A stretch of DNA of 64,000 bases from Pycnopodia helianthoides (lineage: Eukaryota; Echinodermata; Asteroidea; Forcipulatida; Asteriidae): contig CM063251.1 in the NCBI GenBank assembly GCA_032158295.1, positions 19,283,425 through 19,347,424 of the forward strand, read 5' to 3'. The notes under the pieces are model-generated. The model made no database searches and was not told the origin of the DNA. It worked only from the letters and a program-made list of their open reading frames with translations. Below are positions 56,701 through 64,000 of this stretch, one piece after another (positions within the stretch are counted from its first letter, which is position 1; each line of letters opens with the position of its first letter). A program made the position numbers and the translations under genes.

Positions 56701-56991
56701 AGCTAGCCCGGTTGCTGGTGGCAGTCTGAATCCTAAAATAAGTCAATGAGTTAATAAACAAACAATTAAAGCAGATGTAATTTCAGCAATTTATTTTAAT
56801 TTAATATTGTGGTTCATTTCCTTTAAACAGTGAGACAGTGTTTACTGGAAAGGAGTGCAGACTGCCTGATACTACTTAAAAGATGCTGCAATGAGGATAT
56901 TAAGAAAGCCCTTGAAGATGTTCACCTCATAAGCAGTAGAGAGAACAGTAGAATGGAACAGACCCTTCAGAAGGTTCTCGCTGCGAGCTGA
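44786..56991 (+). CDS. TTI2: TELO2-interacting protein 2
   Basis: Eleven exons: 44786-44857, 46596-46761, 47539-47787, 48491-48696, 50039-50107, 52047-52100, 52715-52882, 54233-54373, 55147-55259, 55648-55736 and 56831-56991. All are GT-AG with consistent phases. The total of 1,488 nt gives 495 residues plus stop, close to human TTI2 (508). Recognisable blocks are HPWTDRQAR, LGEHLERILPPSLLFVDDHK (human LSQHLERVLPASLVISDDY), NKLLGIQCLKHII, YEALHHHLYS, RQAYAKHLHLFIDSMGI and ADCLILLKRC. TTI2 is an alpha-helical HEAT-like subunit of the TTT complex (TELO2-TTI1-TTI2) that acts with HSP90 to stabilise PIKK kinases such as mTOR, ATM and ATR. The first exon (MTELNILKKLIV) is the weakest part: the ATG has a fair context and the phase fits, but the N-terminus is diverged. 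Confidence 0.92.
45474..45675 (+). mobile_element. MITE family I, copy 4 (best ends)
   Basis: The left ccaggcctggaattcatgag mirrors the right gaaattccaggcctgag. It lies in TTI2 intron 1. Confidence 0.78.
46890..47222 (-). mobile_element. tRNA-derived SINE (tRNA-Leu/Ser-like head)
   Basis: On the - strand the head at 47222-47135 has an A box (tggccgagtggtgtag) and a B box (gagttcgaatcccgg) with a long variable arm, as in type II tRNAs. It is followed by cttgtgcccttgggcaaggc, a motif seen in many metazoan SINEs, and a body ending near 46890. It lies in the TTI2 intron. The tRNA fold is decayed, so it is not a functional tRNA. Confidence 0.75.
47230..47425 (-). repeat. tRNA-like-promoter repeat, partial copy
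   Basis: The - strand carries ggctagatagctcagttggt (tRNA A box) preceded by about 150 bp (ccctggctatacggcag, gaatggcttctgactggcac). The same arrangement is at 55796-56230. The B-box half is cut off by the SINE at 46890-47222. Confidence 0.65.
47829..48057 (+). mobile_element. TTAA-flanked MITE family J, copy 2
   Basis: A 229-bp copy with TTAA at both tips and inverted ends ccctcttgctgtc / gacagtagaaggg. It is inserted 41 bp after a TTI2 exon donor. Confidence 0.84.
48345..48448 (+). mobile_element. MITE family C, copy 4 (5' truncated)
   Basis: It has the right part of the family: gctaaggatgtactctac, AGCCATAGCCGC triplets and gccgccaattcggacacagc. It lies in the TTI2 intron 43 bp before the exon at 48491. 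Confidence 0.65.
49254..49395 (+). mobile_element. MITE family L, partial second copy
   Basis: It matches the right half of 40574-40959 (aaaatggcggaccg, aaaaggaaaaccacg, atttgtgtggatt, catctttttaaccatat). The left half is missing. It is intronic in TTI2. Confidence 0.68.
49461..49811 (+). mobile_element. TTAA-flanked MITE family F, copy 2 (complete)
   Basis: The left TTAAAGGCAAAGTATACC mirrors the right ggtatccctttaa, with TTAA at both tips. It is 351 bp with no coding potential and lies in a TTI2 intron. Partial relatives occur near 27245 and 61760-61950. Confidence 0.8.
50215..50975 (+). repeat. Minisatellite in TTI2 intron
   Basis: About 15 copies of agagccctggtaacaccctg + tgttgattttctttgtt (~38 bp), some with an extra ctgtgttgattttcttt block giving ~60 bp. 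Copies are highly uniform in the middle and decayed at the left edge. No stable open frame is shared. Confidence 0.9.
51385..51493 (+). mobile_element. MITE family G, copy 5 (right half only)
   Basis: The sequence from ttgtgaccggtattctgctc to tatatgaaattgggcccagg matches the right half of copy 3. It is intronic in TTI2. Confidence 0.65.
51591..51984 (-). mobile_element. TTAA-flanked MITE family H, copy 2 (inverted)
   Basis: This is a complete 394-bp copy in opposite orientation inside a TTI2 intron, about 60 bp before the exon at 52047. Confidence 0.87.
52566..52597 (-). mobile_element. Hammerhead-like core, third site
   Basis: The - strand reads CTGACGATGACT, loop, AGTCGAAACG. The GACT/AGTC hairpin is perfect but the first core block is altered from CTGATGA. 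It is in a TTI2 intron next to a ~200-bp diverged repeat (52370-52600). Confidence 0.3.
53471..53545 (+). repeat. tRNA-like sequence, likely SINE head
   Basis: A-box-like tggtttagtggtaagacg and B box gggttcgaatcccacc are in correct spacing, but no acceptor stem pairs properly. A related inverted copy is at 56637-56711, which favours a repeat over a functional tRNA. Confidence 0.55.
54400..54800. mobile_element. Candidate inverted-repeat element rich in acacgg(g/a)tc words
   Basis: ctttttcacacta near 54400 is mirrored by tagtgagaaaag near 54790. The interior repeats acacggatca, cacgggtcaacacc and gatcgaaa-like words. Arms are short and decayed. It lies in the TTI2 intron after exon 8. Confidence 0.4.
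55796..56230 (-). repeat. tRNA-like-promoter repeat with internal insertion
   Basis: On the - strand an A box (ggctcagttggtagagcgcc) is at about 56020-56045 and a B box (ggcaggttcaaatcctgctc) at about 55800-55825. About 180 bp including two ccgatagggt/poly-T words separates them where a tRNA would have about 30. The upstream part matches 47280-47425. It is in the last-but-one TTI2 intron region. Confidence 0.62.
56637..56711 (-). repeat. tRNA-like sequence, inverted relative of 53471-53545
   Basis: The - strand reads gctagctcagtggtctagtg, tctgctctagaacggcaaag, then gggttcgaatcccaca. It shares the anticodon-arm region with the first copy. The acceptor stem does not pair. It lies 120 bp before the last TTI2 exon. 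Confidence 0.55.
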
Positions 56992-57835
56992 CATCAAGAC
57001 GCCGACTGCTGTTGCATGTCTTGTCCATCTGCCATACTAGAGAATTTCTGCCTTTTGCAGGTAACGAGAACTACACTTGTTCCTCACAAATGGAAGATTT
57101 GTGAATTGGAATTTTAAACTACAATGCACCTTTCGCAACTCACAACTCACGGATAACTTTGGATTATCCGTTTGATTGTAGATGTTGAAAGCAAAGTCAA
57201 TCAATGGAAACACATCTCAATGTAGGCGTCATTGTTCTTAGTAATTTGCATCCCGTTTGCCTTTGGGGGGAACTTATTTGCTTCAAGAAAGTCTCTGGAG
57301 AATCAAGCTATCTGGTGTGATACATGTTACAGGCACACGCACTAGCAACAAGTTTTTTTTAAGTATCGTGAGAGTAATACGACAGCTGGAGACTTGACCC
57401 GCAAGTACTAATTAACTTGTCACTTGTGTAGCCAGGGAAATTTTGCCGCTTAAAAAATGCAAATGGCAAAAATCTGAGGAAATTAGCACCAAGGTGAATA
57501 ATGAGTGGAGTAAAGTAGGCCATCATCGACAACGCTCAGTATAGTGTCATGAGCAGGCAGGGGGAACAACTTGGGGTGGTGCAGGGGCGTATTCTCCTCC
57601 CTGGCGAGAGCTGTGCCCCATGCCGATTAGAATTTAAGGTTATTCATGAAAAGGATTTAAGCTCCATGCTTTGACCATCGTAGTGGTTACACCCCTTTCT
57701 TGCCTGTGAGTTTTCTCATCCGACTTGATTGTTGGTACACTGTACAAGTTTGTTGATCAATTTGACTTACAAAAATTAGTCCAGCATTATGTGTGACACG
57801 ACTGATTTTAATAAAAAAAACAAAAAAACAGAGCG
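56992..57835 (+). other. TTI2: TTI2 3' UTR with poly(A) signal
   Basis: Non-coding sequence follows the stop. AATAAA at 57810-57815, followed by an A-rich stretch, is the first strong polyadenylation signal. Confidence 0.5.
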
Positions 57836-59683
57836 TTTAGTCATATATTTAGTCAAAGCAACTTTTTTTTCTTCACGAAACGGAGTATACGATGCTTGCA
57901 ACAATGTAGGTGTAACGTCAAGACTTAAATAGACACACGCTCATCAATTGAGCAAATGACAAATTCATGTCACAAACTGTTTGAGGACACGGCTAGCTCT
58001 GTGCCAACTCATGTCTAAGAGTAGCACAGTGCACGTGGGAATTTGAAAAGCTCATTAAAAAGCAGCTAGTCCTAAGCGCAACACACACTGAGTTCAGCGA
58101 TACATTGGCGCACGCTGTTTGAAACGCTCATTAAATGTGCAACTACTTATAAAATACTGTAGCATGATAGATAAACTGAGTAGCCCTGGCTGCTGGAATG
58201 ATGGCCATACGAACAGTATACATGATCCTAACACACCTCTTAGTTAATTAGTGAAAAACTCTCAATTAATTACATTTAAGTTAAAGGAATGTACAGAATT
58301 GGTTTTTGCTAATAAAACAGTTGCTGGCAGTGTAAGCACTTTATGTAATCCACCATATACATAAACTGACTAACCTGTAGAAGTTCGAGATCGATTGGCC
58401 ATCTTGGTCACAAGAAAACAGTGAAAAACATTTGCATAAAAACATAATTATAGATTCAACAAATGAATAAAACGCTCACTGAGCGATAAGCTCCAATTGG
58501 AAAATTAGTTTATTTAGTTCTCATCAAATATGGCATTTCAGACAGAAATATTTCAAGGGATGTTTTCTAATATCATCATCATTAGACCGTGTAAGTTTTT
58601 AGTAAATATGTGATCAAAAGAATATTTTACAAGTTTTTTTACCAATTCTGTAATGTCCCTTTAAAGCAGTGAATTATACTTTTCTACAGAAAATTTATAA
58701 ATTTTCTATAGAAAAGTAATTCTATTCATTTACTTGTAGGTGTAGGCCTATGGGTAAAGTAAAGAGTAAAGATACATGGTAGAATATGAATGTTGCTTCA
58801 ATGCCAACAGTGTTTTTTTCTGGGCATAGAATGATTACTATGGTAACCCTCCTTTTAAACAAGGAGACATAAAAGAACACAACTTGTTACAGATGCATAG
58901 CAAAGAAAGTGCACAATTGCTACAATATTAATGTCTTTGAGAGAAATAGTATTTAAACAATGAAACATGTCTGAAAATGTAGGCCTCCTACAATATTCAA
59001 ACGTCCAATATAACAATGATGATCTGAACTTTCTGGTTTTGAAAGAATGGACTCTTTGCACTCATTCGTTTTGAGTGAAGATCATGAGCCTCAAGGTAGT
59101 CTACAACATATGGGACCAAAGTAAAAACAAACTAAATTGGCTTATGCAGTGACACAGGAATTATGTAAACTTTTAATGGGTTTGTTTATAAAAGTCCCTC
59201 AACCTAATATTGTCCACAGAATACAAGTTGGTGTACGTGTGTTTATGTCTGTTTTTTAATAACACGGTGAATTTGTGCTTGATGGATATGAAGACTGGAT
59301 CCTTATGCCTTGCTATTGTTATAACTAATACATAAACAGAGCACCGGTCTTCTTACAACAGTCTCCTTACTGTCACGTAAACTTGACAGTTGCAACGGCT
59401 GGAAAAGCGTATACGCTGACCTTTGACCACGTTTTTAGAATAAAAAACCTTTTATAGCCGGCAATTAATACTTTTCAAACAGGGCATTGTCCATCTTGGA
59501 TTTGTGAAGGCATGTTGTAGTATGAAAATAACAGACCGGGGGTCGGGGGTCAACAATCCCAGGGCACATTTATCGACCATTCAACAATCTATAGAATAAT
59601 GTACTGTATAAGGAGAAACCATAATTTATGCTCGTCGTAGTTGCTATCCTGTTACGACGTCCACGCAGAGGGTGTTGTTTTGG
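57836..59683. other. Downstream intergenic region, no gene seen
   Basis: Apart from MITE family H copy 3 (58281-58664), there is a small inverted repeat at about 58675-58712 (actttTCTACAGAAAATTTA mirrored after a short loop). Shadow ORFs show no domain. Confidence 0.45.
58281..58664 (+). mobile_element. TTAA-flanked MITE family H, copy 3
   Basis: A 384-bp copy with ends ttaaaggaatgtacagaatt and aattctgtaatgtcccttta, located downstream of TTI2. Confidence 0.87.
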
Positions 59684-61014
59684 ATGTCAGACAACTCGTC
59701 CGGCGGGTCAGACAACTCGATGGGTCAGACAACTCGACGGGTCGGACAACTCGACGGGTTGTCCGTTCAGACGTAAGACAACTTGACTTTGATCAGACAA
59801 CTCGACGGTGGATGGTAAATCCTCAGAAGATTTGAGCGATTCGAGCGACACAAGCGTGCAGCTGACCGCAATTAAATGGGGCCGTTCAGCACGAGGGGGG
59901 GGGGGGGGGAGGGGGCGATCATACTGTACTGGGCACGCACGGGCGACCCCATGGGGGTATATAACCCTTGTATTTTTTTTGTAGTGTTGTGCCAGTGAAA
60001 AAGTGTAATACAAACGGTGCTTATAACCATAGACAAAGTCATTGTAAGGGCAAGATGGAAGGGGATAGCCCCGTTTTGATTTCCGTCTTGAGCTCTTTAC
60101 TAAAAATGGATGTCAGTAACGGAGATCAGCCATTCACCCGTCGACATGTCTTGGCAGCTCTATGCTAATATCAAAACGGAAACAACGAAAACTGCAAAAA
60201 GACATTCTCCATTCTTAGGACGAATGACAGACGGCGCTATAATACTAAAAAATGCTCCTTTTGATGACGAGCCTGCCTCTTTAAAGGAACATTACAGAAT
60301 TGGTTTTTGCTAACAAAACAGCTGCTGGCAGTGTAAGCACTTTATGTAATCCACCATATACATCAACTGACAAACCTGTAGAAGTTTGAGATCGATCGGC
60401 CATCTGGGTCACGAGAAAATAGTGAAAACCGATTACACAATTGTATGAAATCATATAGATTCAACAAATGAATAAAACGCTCACTGAGCGATAAACTCCA
60501 ATCGGAAAATTAGTTTATTCATTTCTCATCAAATATGGCATTACAGAAATGTTTCAAGGGATGTTTTCTACTATCATCATCATTAGACCGTGTAAGTTTT
60601 GTGTAAATCTGTGATCAAAAGTATTTTACAAGTTTTTTCTTACCAATTCTGTAATGTTCCTTTAATGTTCCATTCCCGTTGCAAAATTTACATCATTGCA
60701 TGTTCCTAGATCCAGTTTCCTCGATGGTTCGGTATCAGGCCAAAGAGAAGGTTAACGGAATACATGTACTGTCTTGTCAGAAATCCACGCAAGGATTGAC
60801 AGGACTTGTGGTTTATGTGAAGATAAAACATTGCGTAGTGACATTGTCGTCGGGGGGGGGGGGGGGTGACGGAGATCCTTCACTCACGTCGACTTGTCTT
60901 TGCGCTCCGTCGAGTTGTCTTACGGATGACTTGTCAAGACGTCGAGTTTAGTGTCCTATCGGACAAGTCGACGGTCTGATTCGTCGAGTTGTGCAACTGT
61001 CGAGTTGTCTGACA
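59684..61014. mobile_element. Element bounded by inverted arrays of a ~17-bp motif
   Basis: The motif GTCAGACAACTCGACGG recurs about five times at 59684-59812 and, in reverse complement, about five times at 60880-61014. The outermost unit on each side begins atgtcagacaactcg. This is the arrangement of a foldback-type element with arrayed terminal repeats. A complete TTAA MITE (60281-60665) and two poly-G runs (about 59890 and 60854) lie inside. No transposase frame was found. Confidence 0.68.
60281..60665 (+). mobile_element. TTAA-flanked MITE family H, copy 4
   Basis: A 385-bp copy with both TTAA tips intact. It lies inside the larger inverted-array element at 59684-61014. Confidence 0.87.
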
Positions 61015-61226
61015 TTTGGTGCTGGGACCGAGCGAATTGGAAAAGCTGAAAGGTTCTTTTCCCCTTTTATTAGTCGCTCTTTGTACAATATTTTGTGCGT
61101 GTTGTCGAAACTTAGGGGTGTCTGAACATAGATAGAGCATTCACCTTCGTAGCAGGGCTGCGGCGCGGCGTTGGTATTTGGAAATAAACTCTTGGAGCTA
61201 GAGTAAAACGACTTAAAAGTTCGCTG

Positions 61227-61377
61227 AGAGGAACCGGAAGCAATTTTTTATTTCCGTACCACACTAGAGCCAATGCATACACGCATAAGGTATGGGCGCT
61301 TTCCCGGATCCCTTCACTGTTGACCCCCTGTCTCAAGTGTGGTACGAAAAAATAAATTTCGAACCGGAACGCACGTA
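61227..61377. mobile_element. Short inverted-repeat element (~150 bp)
   Basis: The left aaccggaagcaattttttat, ttccgtaccacact is mirrored by agtgtggtacgaaaaaataa, atttcgaaccgg on the right. Arms are about 35 bp and the centre about 70 bp. The - strand open frame 61112-61705 crosses it and is therefore not credible. Confidence 0.7.
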
Positions 61378-62236
61378 GCGCCTTCTCTGTCGATAAAAAT
61401 GTGTCCACTAACAGTACAGTACAGCGCCCTGTCCTTCTCCCACCTCTATGAACAACTCTCTCTCTGGAATTCGACACCGTTGGTTTGGTATCATGGTTGT
61501 AGTTGTACTGGGGACGAATTAATGTACATGGTTGTAATGTCAAAGACGGCAACAGAAAGTTGAGGGAAATCAACATTGAGAGTACACTCCAATCAGTAAT
61601 TATTTGTACATCAACAGCCACGTAATTTAAAGGCATGGTTTTCCCGGTTCTTTTGCTATATCTAGTGTATTCCCAACATGTGAATAAAAACAGCAAAATT
61701 GTCAAAATTTTGGCTCAATTGGTCATCGAAGTTGCATGAAAATAATGAAAGAAAAACACCCTTGTTGCATAGAATTGTGTTCTTTTAAATTCCCGAGAAA
61801 GGCTTCATGCCTGATGCCTGATGCCATTCTCAGATTCAAATTTTTGATTCAAAAATTACCTCTTTCTCTAAAACTATACATTACTTCAAATGCGATCGTT
61901 TCTAACAACAGTGTTTCATAGCATCAACCAGCTCTTCAGTGCTCTTTACCAAGTAAGTACATGTATTTATGGTCATTAAGTTGTGGGGCGCCTTTCTTCA
62001 GTAGCTCAGTACACGTGGACCAGACAATCCCACATGAATCCCTTTCCACTCTGCAAATCATAAAATGTAGTCTATGCTCCTGTGTGATAGCGCCCTCCTG
62101 TGATTGATCAACGCAAACCGGGGAGAGTTGTTGAACCAAGGCTAACTTTGATGAAACCCAACAGTTGGGTACTGATCTTACTCGTGTTCTCGGTCCCATA
62201 AAAATGTACGTGTTCTCGAAGACGCGACTATCTAAT

Positions 62237-62621
62237 TTAAAGGAACATTACAGAATTGGTTTTTGCTAACAAAACAGTTGCTGGCAGTGTAAGCACTTTA
62301 TGTTATCCACCATATACATAAACTGACAAACCTGTAGAAGTTTGAGGTCGATCGGCCATCTAGGTCACGAGAAAATAGTGAAAAACTGATTACACATTTG
62401 CATGAAATCATATAGATTCAACAAATGAATAAAACGCTCACTGAGCGATAAACTCCAATCGGAAAATTAGTTTATTCATTTCTCATCAAATATGGCATTT
62501 CAGACAGAAATATTTCAAGGGATGTTTTCTACTATTAGATCGTGTAAGTTTTATGTAAATCTGTGATCAAAAAGTATATTTTACAAGTTTTTTTCTTACC
62601 AATTCTGTAATGTTCCTTTAA
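62237..62621 (+). mobile_element. TTAA-flanked MITE family H, copy 5
   Basis: A 385-bp copy with TTAA tips and the same interior. A short deletion removes part of the atcatcatcatt tract. Confidence 0.87.
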
Positions 62622-64000
62622 CACAGTCTGCTTGTAGTGTTTTGTTTAATGACAGTTGGAGGATGGGAAGTGTCATTACTAATTCGAAAAGTGTATGATT
62701 TGTCATTCCTTTTTAAACACTAACTGTGTGACTGGATCTTTAAATTTAAAGATCGCCACTTTCTACTAAATAATAATAAAAGTACGATACATGAAACTAG
62801 TAAGTAATATACACATGTATAAACAAACAGTTCACAGAATACAAACAATCATTATTAAACTAATTAAAACTCAACATTAAACAAGTAAAATATAAATAAA
62901 ATAAAACATAAAAAAACATATAATTATACTGTGGCGCGCCACTATGAAACGTACTTAGTCCAACCAATTGCTGCTGTTGAGAAGTTCATCGACGATTCAT
63001 GAAATAAATAATAACTGTTTTTGGGTAAAGCAAAATCAAAGTCTAAATAAATTTTAAAAGATCATAAAGAGCCTGTAATTATATTAATCCCTGGTTATAA
63101 AGTAACAATCCAAATTTCAGTTAAAAACAAAAATCACTCCTCCGGCTATTGTTATAATTATCGTCTAGCAAACTTAGGCTGGCTTCCCTACCAATATTAT
63201 TTCGGCGTCCAATTACTAAGCCCGCCCGAAGACATTTGAGATGGTGGGGATATGTGTATTATGTATATGGGTAATATACAACTGCGCCAAAATTAATCAA
63301 GACCAGCTCTCAATAAAAGTTGTTTGTACTTTGGTGGGGCGTAATTGTATAGGAGCGTGGCTTCGGGGAGAACGAAGTGGAGTAAATCACGATTCACAAG
63401 AATATGGATGGATGGGAGTAAACCGCTATTTCCCCCCCCTCCAATTGACGATGTGATGTTCGTTGGCGCCAAGGTGCTATTGGTACTCGCTCCATAACGA
63501 TCACCAGTCATTACTGGGTAATTATTAGGTCAAACAAGGCCCTTCTTGACGCTCGGTTTTTTGTTGCAGAACTGTGTTTGTCCTTCCCTTCTCGTTGAAG
63601 GCACATATTTATAGACTATTATAGGATAATGGCTACAAGTGGCCTTGTAAATGGTTACTTGAATATAAGTGGCTTGGTTGTTCAAAATAGAAAAATCTTA
63701 AATTCCAAAAAAATTACCGACTTGTGTTCATGAATAAAGAGACGGGTAAACTTTAGACATGTGAAATCATACTATCTAATGTCTGCGTGCACCGCATCAT
63801 TACAACAGGGGTATCTAAAATTTGAAGCCAAGTTATAAATTTCTCACAGAAGAGTTGATTTTTTACCGTAATTTATTTCCATTTTGTGTTTGTGGAATTG
63901 TTGACTTTTTTCTTAATTGCAAAGGTTAATAATTTTTGTGTGTGTAAATGATCAACAATTGATTACTTTATTGACCTGAGTATTACCAAGACTGTATTGA
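62622..64000. other. End of window, no gene seen
   Basis: AT-rich sequence with a poly-C run near 63434. The short open frames at 63241-63456 and 63293-63511 overlap each other on opposite strands and have no domain. Confidence 0.5.

Noticed and set aside
61112..61705. 197-codon open frame on the - strand
   Set aside because: It runs straight through the inverted-repeat element at 61227-61377 and shows no domain or splice-supported extension.

Overview
The window is animal nuclear DNA. It has GT-AG introns, long introns packed with short inverted-repeat transposons, tRNA-derived SINEs and orthologues of two conserved animal genes. The protein sequences and repeat style suggest an echinoderm, most likely a sea star; this is an inference from style and no marker gene was tested. 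There are no bacterial operons, CRISPR arrays or rRNA genes.

Layout on the + strand. (1) Positions 10-8275 hold the 3' half of a secreted cysteine-rich gene. Its exons each encode one domain: antistasin, WAP, antistasin, WAP, three antistasin, then TIL and a short TIL-associated tail. It ends in a ~1 kb 3' UTR carrying a MITE. (2) 8.3-18.3 kb has no supported host gene. It contains a dead LINE reverse-transcriptase fragment, several MITEs, an inverted-repeat element with a broken THAP domain and a 108-bp perfect palindrome. (3) 18.35-21.7 kb on the - strand is a two-exon SGNH/GDSL-hydrolase-like gene, interrupted by an apparent one-base frameshift. (4) 25.5-38.7 kb is a complete seven-coding-exon KANSL1 orthologue (1,241 aa), with a likely 3' UTR to about 42.1 kb. 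(5) 44.7-57.8 kb is a complete eleven-exon TTI2 orthologue (495 aa), with a possible uORF. (6) 57.8-64 kb has no supported gene, only transposon-like repeats.

KANSL1 (NSL histone acetyltransferase complex) and TTI2 (TTT co-chaperone complex for PIKK kinases) lie head to tail, but nothing in the sequence links them functionally. Both gene models are supported by reading-frame arithmetic: summed exon lengths are divisible by three and every exon phase matches the next.

The most distinctive content is the repeat landscape. It includes at least a dozen short inverted-repeat families, several flanked by TTAA, two minisatellites inside host-gene introns (one apparently seeded from a SINE), and an element bounded by inverted arrays of a ~17-bp motif. 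I found no convincing new multi-gene system.
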